From Diprion similis (Eukaryota > Arthropoda > Insecta > Hymenoptera > Diprionidae), in contig NC_060106.1 of the NCBI RefSeq assembly GCF_021155765.1, positions 13,666,031 through 13,730,030 on the forward strand: a stretch of 64,000 nt of DNA, read 5' to 3'. This document shows, piece after piece, positions 1 through 13,400 of the stretch. Both the position numbers and the translations under genes were made by a program. Every line of letters starts with the position of its first letter. Positions within the stretch are counted from its first letter, which is position 1. The notes under the pieces are model-generated. The model made no database searches. It had not been told where the DNA came from and saw only the letters and a program-made list of their open reading frames with translations.

Positions 1-3000
1 CAAGGGCCAAATCAGAGGTGCAGTCTGTGTTATGATTGATACATTCGTGCACTGGATCTTGGATCCAGAACTTTGAAGACATCTCTAACTGCAGTAAGAT
101 AAGTGCAGGTTTCGCGTTGAGTGATTTTAAACAAGATGAAAATGAGCATGGTTATATGAATTGACTGAAATTCGATGTACGGAAAAAACCTTTTACCGCA
201 TGATCCGTTGATCGAAAATGACGGAATCATTAAAACTGCAACTGATTTATCACAGGCGAAGGGTATTTAGCCGATGCAGCGATGCAGGGGTATTCGGATT
301 TCAGAACGAGTAGCTATTATACCTAGGTATCGTTCGAGAGCTTTTGCTCTAAAGTCTAGTCGGGGCGCGTATCTCGCCCGTTGTCTCATGGGATACAGAG
401 TCGGGTTTCACCGGTAGCTGGAACGGACGGGAGTGAAAGAGAGAGAGAGTCAGGGAGAGAAAGACTGAGCGGGGGTGAGGAGAGTGGAGAGAGGAGAGAA
501 GAGAGAGTACGGCCGAGTTACGAGGATAATCGGGTTACGCGGTGACTGGATTACACCACGCCGCGCTTGCGAGCCGCGAGTGTGTTGGTAACAGCGTCAA
601 CGTCGTCCCTAACTACATCGTCCTGTACCTGCTGGTGGAGCCGCATCCTCCGCCCGCCGTGGTATTCGCCCAATTACCAATTTCTACCTGTCTCCACCGC
701 GCGGGTCGTGATAGAACCTTATGCCGAAATTAAGCGAAAATATCAGAGGTACAATGGAGGATTCGCCGCTTTTCTTATTCCCAGCTTCCAACATATCTGA
801 ATCTACCTACTCTTGTCACTCGTTGTCAGAAGTAATTGAACAATATTTGCTCAGGCAATTCGCCGCTGTCTTTACAGTAGTGGAAGACGTTGACTGGTTG
901 GATAATCAGGCCACTGCGTTCTCCATTTTCTTGCCAGTATGGCTGCAACTTTGTGCATTTTAAATGGTTTATCGCGTCCTGAATACGGGAAGAAAGGATG
1001 AATGAGCGGTGTTGGAAAGATTGATTCGTCGCGAACCATCATCGTGGAAAAGTAGGCACCGTTTTTATCAGAAAGATTAAATTTAACGCCAGAGTTGAAC
1101 TACCTTCGAAAATTGGAAAAGTTAAGCGCGCGTCCTTTACTGCAAGTTAATCCGCACAAATCTAACAAACTTCGTTTGGCGCCTTTATAAGCTCCGTGCA
1201 GTTTTGACACTCGAAGGGATATTCTATTCTATCACTCCGGATGATCATAACCATCATTTCACCATGATTTGGATTTGGCCTAGCTCGGAGGATTTTATTT
1301 GTTGTTTCTCTCGCGTAATTGTGATCCTCGGAGCCGTCAAATTTGCACCTTCCGATGAGCACCGAAGTTTTAGGGAGTGAAAACTCGAGCTTATTTGGAT
1401 CGTTCACTCCGTGTATATTCGTCAGAAGCACAGTCATCAAAGGATTCGGGGTTTGGCGGTACAGTGCTGTCACTCTGATTCGTGTACCTACACAAGCTAC
1501 CCTTTGAAAACTTTCGCGTTCGACTGTACTGTACGAGTATCCGCCAAACGTTAACTCCGTTAGACCGCACCAAATTACCGCCTAATACGATTTACGCACT
1601 GTGACACGCATTAGACGTGGTCCACGCCAACTGCCAACTGCTAGAACCATATATGTATATATATATATATATGTATATAACGTCATTCTGACTCGATCCT
1701 CCTAGATCCCTCGTGTTTTCATCGCGCTGCGCTGTAATTGGGCGTGAAATATTACTCCGCAAGCTCCATGATTCCGTCACCCTTAGAATAATGCAGCCTA
1801 TTCGTGAGATGTTTTCTGCCGTTGGTGGCTACGACGAAGTCAATTGCGCAACAAAATATCGAGTATCGAGATCTTTACTTGTTTAGACATCACGATACTT
1901 GCACACAAGTAGATTATAGAAGCAAGTGAGAGGGGGGCGAGAAAGCCGAAGATGACGAAAGAGAAGAAGGAGAGAGTATAAGTGAAAGAGGAAGATACGA
2001 GGGCGTCAGTCCGTCCTTCCGTCGGCGTCGCGGTGGTGGAAAGCGGGGGTGGGCCGCTAATATATAAAGTAGCTTAAAGTAGAAAATTGTGGAAGCGCCG
2101 TGATGCCTGGTGATTGCGTTACCCCCGGCTTTGATTTAAAATGCAACGCAGGCGGGTAAGGGTAGATCCCAGCGTTCGCGGAGCCATGTTGCTCCTCCGC
2201 TCCTGACGGTGGGGCGAGGGTTGACGGTTCGGGGCGTAGGAGGGACTCCGGAGGGTAGTTAGGCTGCAGGGGTCCACGTTACTACGAAGAACGAGAGGGG
2301 GGGGGGAGGGGGGAGGGAAGAAAGAGAAAGCTGGGTAAGTGGGAAATGGGAAATTGGAGGAGAAATTAGAGGAGGTGCACAGACCGACTAGATCTACCTA
2401 CCTTGTACCACACCGATGAATATAAAAGGCAGAATTTAACCGTCGTTGTACATACCTATCATAAAATTATAACAGACCTTTTTGCCTAACGCGATTTTAA
2501 ATACCAGTTAAAGAGCTTGCAGCGCTTTTCTCGGTAACGATACGACTTCTGGCGAGGTTTTGCATGTAAGCGTTTTAATTAGAGATTAATCGAAGGAAGA
2601 TGCACGTATAAGCAACTAAGTAACGCAAGAATCATCTGTTTTTATATTCTTCACAAATCCACGGGGTCTGGAATTTGAAGTAAAAATTTTTTGGCTGGAT
2701 TTTTCCTTCGAGCTTTAATTTCGTTTTCAGGAAAAGCTGGCTCGAAGCTTAGCGTTCATTGTACTGCAGTGACAAAAGCGTGCAGCGAAAGCATTCGGAG
2801 CAGTGGCCAAATCGCGTTGGCTTGTTCGCACGCGAGTTTCATAAATCCGCAGAACCTAAGGAGCCGTGCCATTTCTTCTACTGCAGACAAGTAGAGAGCA
2901 GTGAATAATTCGGCCTCGCAAATTGCCAAATAAGTAAATAAACGAATAAATGAATAAATACGGAGGTTGAGAGCGGCTCGCTGATACAAAACGCTGCCGG

Positions 3001-6000
3001 TATACGGCTGCTAATTTGACGCTCAACAATCCGGGGATTCCCAGAGGCACGAAGTGTTAAGTCTCGCCCTGCGATGAGTTTATCTCGCTCAGGGAAAGTC
3101 TCTGATGATGATCGCGCACCTGAACGCTGCGTGCTGCGCCAGCCGCGAGTCGGCGCTTCATCTCGTCGCTTCGTAATCGCGAGCAATTCCTGATTGGGCA
3201 CCACTTAGACGGTCCCGTGGGTTCTGCTTCCCGCATCCACGTCTTCCATGCTTTGAGAGCGCTGTTACAGTCGGTAAATTAACTAAGGACTTTGCCGAAA
3301 GTGGCATTGCTTTTATTCCGCTAATTCTCGTATTCCGTTCAACACCGTGTATAAGACACAAGGTATCTGCCGATTACCCGATTGTTTCCTAATTGAAATC
3401 AGGCCGCGGGATCCAAGATCCCCGAAGGTCAAAGGATTTCGGTGAAATTAAGAAATTACATTGGACCTCACTCTCCACCGCGGCTAGAGTGATACGTTCA
3501 TATATCTAGTACATATACGGGATGTCTGCTGCTTCTTAAGTATCCTTAAGTCCTGGAATTGTCGAGGAAAACAAAAATAACATCTCAAGTTCTGGAAAAG
3601 TATTGAAATATTTTGATTTATTACGGAAAAGATGACATAATACATTTTTCATTAAACACTGCGACATTACATTGGAAATAATGATAAATTTGAGCAATTC
3701 ACTCTGTATACAATAAACTACTGTATAATTTTTTCAGTCAATATTCGTAAGAAAACGAAATTAGGGACCTGAAATTTTTTAATTAATTGTCCCGGAAACT
3801 ACTGAAATCTAAATTCTCGATTGCATTAGACACACTCTGTACAGACTCGTTCGTAACTACTTCCCTTAGATCGTCGGTTTGCCGAGATTTTTTTCTGAGA
3901 TCATCTCGCAGCTAGCGCGCAGCGCTCGGTAATATCTACATTATACAGACCGCTTCAATTCCCAACTCGAACAGCTGTCTTTTTAATACACGTTGAACCC
4001 TTGAAATCTGATTAGATGCTGCAAACATTCCATTTTGCGGAACGAAGGGTCGGCACTAATGTGACGGGAAGAATGACAGGAGACAGACGGACGGATGAAC
4101 GAGCAGACAGGCAGTCGTTTCGACGGAGAGGCTGACGTACGGTTCGGCTCAAGCCGTCGCGTTAACGCTTGACGCTGTCGATGTGCGTCGCAGTCTAGTA
4201 AACGTAGATGTCTCTCAAAGTTCGGAGGCTGCGAGGGTGGCGGAGGGTAGACGCGAGGCAATCTCGTCTTTCGCTTTTATTCTTTTCTTCCTTTCTCCCT
4301 GATCGCTCTGAGCTTCTTGTACTCTTGCCTCGCGTTGTTGTCTTACCTCCGCTGCATCGCTATAACTGAAACGACGCGGCTGCGCGCCAACGCGGGATGA
4401 ACGAGAAAGCAAAAACAACAGCAAAGTTCTCAGTGCCCGGATTGAACAATTTCAAATTCATAGCTTTTATTCTACTATATATACTATATAACCCACCCGA
4501 TGTCTGGATGTCGTTTTTTCAAAATTACGCTTCGGGAAAAAGCGCCATGGATATATTTTTGAGGGGGGGGGGGATGAAGAGCTTGAAGATCATAGAACAC
4601 TACGTAGCGAATGCTTGGAATGTTGTTTTATCTGATTTTGTTTTTCAAGAAAATCGGTTCTTGCCCAGTACCTACTTCGGGTCTTATACAAAAAACCACC
4701 CGAAGCTGTCTTCAAAGTGTCGAAGGTGATCGCTATACCGTTAAATGTTGAATTTTCTTGATGCTTTATCCCGACGTTCTGAAATCTCTCGAATCATTCT
4801 GCCAGTCGCCGTTCGATCCCAGTGGGAAAAATCAGTCTGACGTTATGGGTGACCTTCGAGTGAATTTTCTGGCCTTCGACCTCACCCCCTCTCTGTCCTC
4901 CCTGTCAATCCATAACCGTGGCTCGGGATGCGATCCCTCGCTATCCTCTGCCGCCTTAAGGGGATGGGTTCCTCCGGGAGGACGATGAGAGTGGAAGTGG
5001 GAGGAACGTGAGGGTGGAGGTGGACTGCAGGAGATGTTGGAGCCAGCGGACCAACAGAATCTCAGATTCGATCCCCAAACCCGCGACGAGATACAAATTG
5101 TCACTTTATTTGTTCTACGAGAATCGTCGCTACCCTCCCCAAACTTCGACGTCGTTGTGTTGCAATTTACAAGATAAGATGCCGCGAGCCTAATGCGTGA
5201 AACAATTTTCTGTTTCTTCCTTTTTAAATTCGGATATCCAGACTGCCCTGGCAATATCGTGCAAATACCACTTTCATCCAATTACGCGAAAAGGTGAGTG
5301 TGTAACCCTAAATTTCGTCGAACCTTCTTCCATTTTTAACATCAAACACGACACACCCTCACGCGCGTACATATAAATATTTTCAAAGTATCTCACAGGC
5401 GCAAAGAAAGTGTGGAATCTCGGGTATTGCGTCCAATTAACTCGTGTCTGGCTGACCTCGGTGCCGGGGTAATTGATATCCCGCCACCCGTTTCGTACCC
5501 CCTTCTAAAATCCCAAGAGATCCCATATCCCGGCTAATATCAACTCGTAATCCGATCCCGTAGACAAGCCGGTGTTCCGCAAGCTCTGCAACGAATGCAC
5601 TGTACGTGTTATTCCGGATTGCCTGAAACATTTCCGAAACACCTTGCGCAACAGCTGTATTTAGAATATATAGTTTGTTAAAAAAATCAACCACAATAAA
5701 TTTAAAAAAAAAAAAATGAAAAAAAAATTACAGTCAACTCCAATAAGCGATACGTGTAGAGAGCAAAATCCGTTTCATGGTAAATAAAATCAGAAGTATG
5801 TTCAAAACCATTCGTCCGAATACATCGGTCCGAGGGAGATGAAACTCCTGGTGATTTTCCGACCCCCAGCTATACTATTTCGTATTCGTTGGACGCCGTT
5901 CTAACGCCATGCGCCGACGGAATTCTTTGAAAAACTACTTTGCAAATTGGAGCTGGGGAGGGCGGGCGGGGCTGCTGAATGAATAATAAATACGGTTATC

Positions 6001-9000
6001 GTTTAGTTGATATTTTCAGGGGCGGCGGCGGGGCGCAGGGGGATTGAGATCAAAGCCTCAGCCCCGGGGGCCGCCAAGCCGTCTCTTTCCGTTCTCCATT
6101 CTTCGTCACGTCAGAGTTCTCGCGTTCCGTCGTCGCTTCGGCCTCCCTGCAGATCGTCCGGGGCGCCAGTACCGCTGATCGAATTCTCAAACGAAATTCG
6201 CTACGAAACTCAACGATTTCGGTAGCATGCGGAATCGCCCCTTTGTTACCTGTCGTATAAATTGCAGGGCATCCGAGAAGCGGTGGAATTCGGTTCAAGT
6301 CTTGTTTTATGATTGGCTGTTGATTGATTGTTTTTGATGGGCAATTCCCCATCGGCTGTAACGAGTTCATTATAATGGCGTCGACAAAACTTTGGATGTG
6401 ACACGCAAATATCGTGGATTTGAAAAGTTTCGCACGACTACCATTTAGGTATGTAGAGAGTTGCAGCTTCTCGCTCCGTCCAGAGCCGATCGCTCCTGCG
6501 GTATTTCATGCTTCTCATGAATTTTGTTCAGCCTGCAGAATTGGAGAAACGGTGAAAAATGAAAGAGCAATTTATAGCTCCGGGGATCCCCATATGTGGT
6601 ATATGACCATCGATTCTACGATTCGGCGCGTCTAATGGACCGTGAAATCTTTGAAAAATGATAACCCATTTCTGAGCAATTTAGTCATCGCTTCGTAGAC
6701 CTACGCATCGACATATTATGTATTGCTTGATATACTCTGCAGCAAAGGAACCAACGAATCGCTTGGATCTTCGTAAAAAAAAAATAAGAACAAATATATT
6801 GTATCACAAAAATTGAACCAGAAGCTCTCTTCAGATTTCTTGAGTAGTCGTCGCTTCCAAGTCGCATAACGCAAAAGTATAATCATCAAACGCCAAGCTT
6901 TGAGGTTCTTTTTCCTCTATTTTGTTGCTCGTACGATTACTTTTGACATGGAATCCTATATTGCAAAGAGGACTAGGATAGCTGTGGGTGTTGGGCAAAC
7001 TTATTCTTAGGTATTCGTCGATACAATCCATACCAACGACACGTGATCGAGTGAAATTATCCGAAAATTCGTACAGAGCTTTGATGTTGTTGTTCCGGCC
7101 GCGTGTCAGGTAACTGAAACGGTTCGGAAGATATCCAGCTCGGTGAAATTTGTGGCTTTGACGAATCGATGTGGAAAAAATTGAATTTCCGAAACGGGGA
7201 GAAGTGACGATGCGGCAACAAGGTTTCATTCGACGTTCTTTAGCGGTCGTATCGTGGGTGCGTCGGGTGAGACGGCGCGGGTAACGACGATAACAATGCC
7301 AGAAACGATAATCGAATTTCAGCTTGGCGGCTTCAACGCTGATTGTTGGGGTTCGCGTAGCTATCCCAACGCCTGATTGGTCGGCTGGATGCCTACCGTG
7401 CTGGATAGACGGGACAGATGGATTCCAGTAACGAGCTAACAATGCGATGCAAATTGGTCGACTTGCTCGCTCGCTCATTCGCGATGGTGTTATTAACGTC
7501 GGTATGCTATTATGAAATTACGACGGTGGCTGCTCCGCGCGATCCGCGCTCTCTATAACCGTGAAGCACCACCACCAGCTACCCTGGCTTATGTATATCC
7601 ATTACACGCCCTTTCGCTCCGGGCGTTCAATCAGCTAACTTCGTCACTAGACAAGATGCGACGCCGGAGACAATGCTTCAACTTTACAACGAAGCACGCT
7701 CCCGGGCCTTCTGCTTCAGCTTCCAGGGTTACTTACACGTCTTATTCACCTAGTATAGTTATATACATACTTTATACATTCGCGGAAACACCTGCAAGAG
7801 AGTAAAAGCGTAGGTAGCTGAAAATCTGACGACCTGTTCCTAACGAAGTAAGGCCTTTCGCTATATCACTGGAAGAAAAGTGCGCCATGGACTTCTGTAA
7901 TATATTTTAGGCGTCAATTTAACACTATTTGATCGCAGTCTAATACTAGGTACTTGTTGTAAAAATTGTTCCATAGTAGTCCAGATCGGTCACTTTTAGT
8001 CACTTTTAGTAGTGAATTTTTTTTTACAGTTTACATTAATATTCTTCTTATGATTTCGCAATGATCAGCAGATTACTTTTACTATCGCTGTATTTCTTAC
8101 GATCAGCCATGGAAACTTTGATAATACCGTGGGTTGAATGTCAGACTTAAAAGTACACAACGATAATTGGAAAACATTTTTCAGTCATAAAGTATAATTA
8201 GATTTACTTGAATTGTGACGTTATTGTCTATACATTTACAATCTACATCCATGCACAAATATTTGATAGATCAATACTTATGGTCTTTGGTTACATAAAC
8301 AATGTCTGGATGCGTGGTGTTCTGAAAATTATTGACTTAAACATTTCAGGTACGTGTAATGTGTATACCCCTTATAAAAATTACGATCGACCTGAAGGTG
8401 GCATGGATATATTCCATAAAATTTTGCCGAGTTAATTAATGATCGCGAAGTGAAAGTTCTGTCCATGGATATTTACAAATTTATGAACTACCGTGAGTCA
8501 GCACATGTACGCACCCACGTTATGGCACCGTAAATACAGATACACTCGATAGAGCTACTTCGTAACATTTGTATAAATCATTATCGATCACTGAGTCAAT
8601 TACGTATTATGTCGTTACAATGCGATGTCAAGATCTGATTGCATACACATTAACGGGTTTTGGTTAGTGTGTCTCGGAAAGGCGTTTGATTAGATTAATT
8701 TGAAAACTAGTTAAATTCTTAATCTGAATTCAACGATAAAGACCCTTGATGCGGGCTGCTCATGGCAGTTTGAGGAAAGTTTTACCGTGATCCAAACAGC
8801 TGATTAAATTCCAATATCTATAAATCACTAATTATTATCAGAATACGCCGGTGTCTTATACAAGGCAAGGAAAAACAAACATGAAGATAAGAATAATTTT
8901 TGTAATTTTTATACAATTATCGCATTCTCAAAAGTAAATGGTGAATAATCTATATATAATCACCTGTCGATAAAATATATTTAATATCTTCGAATGTTTT

Positions 9001-9573
9001 CTTTTTTGGAAGCGACCGGTTTCTCCATGATTTGCACAGCGTACCTTCGATTGCTTGCTCTTCGCACTCTTTACGAGCGACAATCCACACAGAAATAACT
9101 CTTTTATCCTAAACAATCGGCTTCTCAAAACCGCGCGTTCCAGCTTCGCCTCGTCAGTTCGTGCTGTTTCCTGCATTCCGCCGTTCGTTATTGCTTCATT
9201 GAAAACTTTTCGTCTGATATCGAAGCATTTCTTTTTCTTTATTACATGTACTTTATTTCTATGGCAATCGGTGATAACAGGACCGGATCGGTATTTTTAA
9301 GGATAATTCAAGCGGGCATTATAAAGTAATATAGATTAACAGAGATAAAGAAGAAAAACACCTTTATTCAGCAGAAAATTTTTCAAATACACTAACAAAA
9401 CATTGCTCGTTCGTTACATTAATATCGAAAGTTGCATATTTCTATACGGCATTTGCACATCGTGTTCGAAATGTGATCGAAAGGGGGTGGTGGTTGGTAA
9501 TTCTTTTCGAATCAGATGTAAACAAGCGATCAATCCCCTCATCATGTAATCTTGCTCAACGTAACTCGTTACA
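1..9573. other. Upstream region with no supported gene
   Basis: Mixed AT-rich and CpG-rich sequence with purine-rich tracts (420-510, 1925-2005) and short simple repeats: a TA repeat near 1651-1676, an 11-base G run at 4563-4573 and an A tract near 5704-5716. Open frames exist, the longest 215 codons on the minus strand (6831-7478), but none shows a recognisable domain or convincing splice context. It may contain untranslated exons and enhancers of for. Confidence 0.6.
2061..2340 (+). promoter_or_regulatory. Possible TATA promoter and noncoding first exon
   Basis: TATATAAA sits at 2061-2068 inside a GC-rich island, and a perfect donor GTAAGT at 2335-2340 follows a purine-rich tract with a long G run (about 2297-2306). 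This would suit a noncoding 5' exon on the plus strand, with for as the nearest downstream gene. A second weaker donor-like GTAAGG is near 2156. No transcript evidence is available here. Confidence 0.25.
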
Positions 9574-9646
9574 TTACGTCACAAACCCAGCCAAACGACT
9601 GACGTCTTCAAACCGTATCTAGCGTTTCCTCTACGAGGAGACGTCA
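9574..9646. promoter_or_regulatory. Cluster of three CRE-like sites upstream of for exon 1A
   Basis: TTACGTCA (9574-9581), TGACGTCT (9600-9607) and AGACGTCA (9639-9646) each match the palindromic cyclic-AMP response element TGACGTCA at 7 of 8 positions. They lie within 73 bases, about 350 bases before the exon 1A start. Function is inferred only. Confidence 0.35.
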
Positions 9647-10000
9647 GCTGGAAAAACGATCTTTCTCGTTCGTAGTCGGTAGTCGGAGAAAATTTTATTG
9701 AGCTACGCAGGCACCCACGGTCGACGTAGCGTTGTTTCTAACGTTAGATCAGCCCGTTGTCGTCGCTCGCGTTTAAAGATCCCGCGGCGACCGACGGAGC
9801 AAAACTACCTTACCGACCGCGGGGAACACGTTTCCGGCTCCGCACCGCCAGAGGGCAACCAAAACGCATGCGCCGTGGACAGTGGCCGTCCGCGGGCTGG
9901 ACTTGTACCAACGCAACAGGTCATCCGTCGCGGGAGTAAACTGGCGGCTGAGTGAATGGACGGAGGCGAGTGTGGTCGTATCGCCGACGCCTGTGTGTCT

Positions 10001-10413
10001 ATGCGCGTGTGCTTCGACTCCTTGTGCTTCTCGTCGACGCAGCAGCGGCTGGCCGACGAGGAGGACGCCTCGCAGCTGGCCGCGTCCGTCGTCGCGGTGA
10101 CCGACGGTTCTGTGGCTCCACCGATCGGGGTTCAGAGCCCCAGGGGTCTAACGATGAGCACCTTACGGGAGCTCCAGGAGTTGCTGCGCGTCAAGGATGA
10201 GCGAATCGCCGAACTCGAGGCCGACGTCTGCCGTCGGGACGTCGAGATTTCGGAGCTGCGGAGTCACCTCGACAAATTCCTTAGTGTTCTGCCCTTTAAG
10301 TCGCCCCTCACGCCCGGGAAACCTCAGCCGAGGAAGCAGCGGGCCCAGGGAATATCGGCTGAGCCTCCTATGCAGGTCCTGGCCCCGCTGGTGATCATCG
10401 ACAAGAGCGACAG
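10001..10413 (+). CDS. for: for exon 1A: PKG I-alpha-like zipper and autoinhibitor
   Basis: First coding exon of the long isoform; the donor is GTTGGT after the partial codon AG, which is completed by the G of exon 2 to give Arg. I start at 10001 because [10 protein letters not shown] resembles the N-terminus I recall for the long fly For protein. An in-frame ATG at 9956 follows a TGA directly and would add 15 residues. A third ATG at 10154 begins [11 protein letters not shown], exactly where the vertebrate I-alpha zipper starts, and could give a shorter form. The heptad coiled coil runs to DKFLSVLPF, then a basic linker leads to RAQGISAEP, the I-alpha type pseudosubstrate. The exon is GC-rich with CpG. 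Confidence 0.9.
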
Positions 10414-13400
10414 GTTGGTAAATCATCCCGGACACATCTCCGCGGCGCGTCGCCCTCCTGATCCCAAAAATCCCCCCCCCCCCCCCCCCCCCCCTCTACG
10501 GTTAATTACTGTCTTGTTATTATCACGGCTGCATTACATCCAGACGATGTTCCTCGCCGCGCTACAGCAGAGGAGCAGAGATAGACAGAGAAAAAGAGAG
10601 AGAGAGTGTGTGTGTGTGTTTGTGTGCCTGCTGTCTGGCGCGCGTGAGAGAGACAAGGAGAAACGGAATGAGATGCGTGCGTATATCTGAGGAAATATGA
10701 ACCAGGCGCCAAGCGCCACCGACGACGAGCGACGACGGGGACGTAACGAGGATTCGACGTATAAACGCAGCGCGTGGTATCAATTGATTCAGTTTTTAAA
10801 AATCTTCTGGATTCAACGAGGAGATTGATCGTTTTGCAAAACAGTCGACTATCGAACGTTCGGTTGCTATTATGGCTGCCCTGGTATGCATGTCGGGTAG
10901 ATAAACACGGTGCTGTTCGGATTTGTGTACAGTTTTTGTTTCCCTGTTGTGTTCGAAGTACATTTGAAACGAAACGTTTCGGTCACGTCCGGACACAATG
11001 TGTATGAAAAAAAGATGCACAAATTCGAACAGGACCGTGTTTGTCCAATAGTCATTTTCACCAAGGCAATGCCAACACATGTGTGGGTGTGCCCGGCTCG
11101 CCGCCTGACTTTGATTAGCACCTCGTCTATCTCGATCCTGACGTGCCCGAGTTACTCACTTGCTGCTACTACTACTACTACTGTCACCACTACTACTATT
11201 ATTACTACTCGCTGCAGCGAGTTCACCGAAATAGCGTCTACTCTCCGAGCCGTCTAATTATGCAAAAAATGTATATAAATAATCCGTGCAATCGGAGTAA
11301 TTAGACACTATTCACGGCTAGGGCTCCGACGTTTTATAGCCTGTATAAAAGTACACGCATATCATGTATGACACGTTAACGCCGTCAACGCGAACGCGGC
11401 AAGGTGGCGGTGATGCCCCTGCGATTTCTCTGTCAGGGGGTTAAAGGTCACCCACCTTTTCACCGTTGGCAAATTGTTTTGAAATGCTCTCTTGTAAAAA
11501 CGTGTGTGCCCACACATCTAGGCGGTAGGCAGACAGCAGCCGGGTGAAGGTAGATCGAGGAGGATAGGTATGACAAATAGCTACGCGTATTATAACACCT
11601 GCCGGAGCCTCTCACCCCCTCTATTCCTCCCCCCTTGTCGCCCCACTCCCTCGGCTACGTCAAGTGCTTGTTTTGCACTTGCACTTACGTATACCCAGAT
11701 ATCCGTGTATGCACGTAATACGTGCTACAAGCGCACGGATACCAGCTCCTTTACAAACGAGAACGCGTGCGCCAGACGTCCTTGTGCGCTTTCTAAAAAG
11801 ATAATAAACCGCGCACGTAAGTAATATTTATAAATGCGATTAAAACTCGCGAATCGGTAAGTCAGCGGTAACCGGCAACCGCGAAGGAGGATCTTCTGGC
11901 TGCGGTGAGAAACGCTCGGAATTCGCGCCATGCGTTTAATCGGATCATGTCAAAGTTTGTTTTTTATCCGGACGTATGCAATAACTCTTTTCCAAGCCCT
12001 ATGCAGGAGACGCGACGCGTGGGTCAGTCTTACGTCACGTGCACGCTTATCGTTTTCATACGTTTCGTACGGATTTAACGTACCTACGTACGTACGTTAC
12101 GGACACGAGGCCTGTTGTATCGCGGCATTTGCCCGAGGCGACGTCGCCGTCGTCGTTCCTGTATATCAAGGGAGGTTCTTCTGGCCCACTTGCCGGCGCT
12201 GCCGTTGCCGCATTAATACGCGCTGCACTTGTGTCCGTGTCGAAACCAGTCGAGTGACGTCACGTATAATTAGTTCTTTGATTCTCTTATTTCCCGTCTC
12301 TCTCCGATTACCGATTCTCCGGCTCGCGCCGTCTCCGAAATCCCCCTCCAGCTGCCCGCGCTTATCTCGCCAAGAGCTAAAAATAGCTCCTGTCACGGCC
12401 ACTGGCGACATTTTAAAAGTTAAAACCACTCGCACACACGGCCGAAGACCAGCCGGTGCTGCTGACTCCTCGCCGTCGCCTGCCTACACAGAGCTCGGAT
12501 TCTCGCCTCTGTGTGTATGATGCTTTTTTTTTGTTATTTGCTTTTTTTTTTATTTCACACACATGCATGGATACCTATCGGCGGTAATCGCTTCGCGATG
12601 GATTCGCCGAGCGGTGGCGCCTTCTCGAGGTCAATCCTGTCGGCTTACTTCTTGGTCTTCTTTTCGACGTGCCTTGCTAGTAGCTGGTACGCTTATGCTG
12701 CATGCCCCTCGGCTCAGTCGGTAAAGAAATCTGTTCTTACCCTAAAACAAAGCTCGCTAAGTTCCCTGTTGTTTCTCCGTTATGAAACCTATTTGATTTC
12801 ATTTTTTTTACGATACCGATACAATCTCTGACTATCGCAGTGACGCCGTTGATAGTAATCGTCGTTTATTATTGTTATCGTACTGGAACCTCGCTTTACA
12901 TTCCAATGGCAACAGACGCGGTGTCAACGCTCTTTAACATCTAGCTCCTCTGGTACCGCGTGTACAGTCGGTTTTATTAATAATTACCATTACTCATTTA
13001 TCAACGCACCCGCGTATTACTCGCTCTGTTGTAATATCAATTCATTTTTACTACCTCGACTTCACTCGTACGGTAATTCAACACTTATATTATTGCGATA
13101 TCGGCTTTGCGATATATTTACTATTCATGAAAGGAGAATGAGCGAGCGTAAGTGCAGGGTAAAGGTCCGTCGTTATTAGTATAATTGTCCAACAAAATGG
13201 CAAACATTTAATTGGTTATCTCAAATGATTTTGGTTTAAGAATTTTGACTTATGCCGGATATCACTGCCCTACAAGTATCTTATACACAATGATCATTGG
13301 AATTCTGGAGAAAAATGTGGCATTATCATTATTAGAATGTTTCTCCATTCTTATTCGGTACATGATAAATAATGGTGAGAAAGAACTGTACAGTTTTTTT

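Noticed and set aside
4832-5281. 149-codon minus-strand open frame
   Set aside because: Low-complexity Ser/Pro/Arg composition, no domain, no splice context or poly(A) signal.
11930-12520. 196-codon plus-strand open frame
   Set aside because: Arg/Ser/Cys-rich composition follows GC-rich promoter-like DNA; no recognisable domain.
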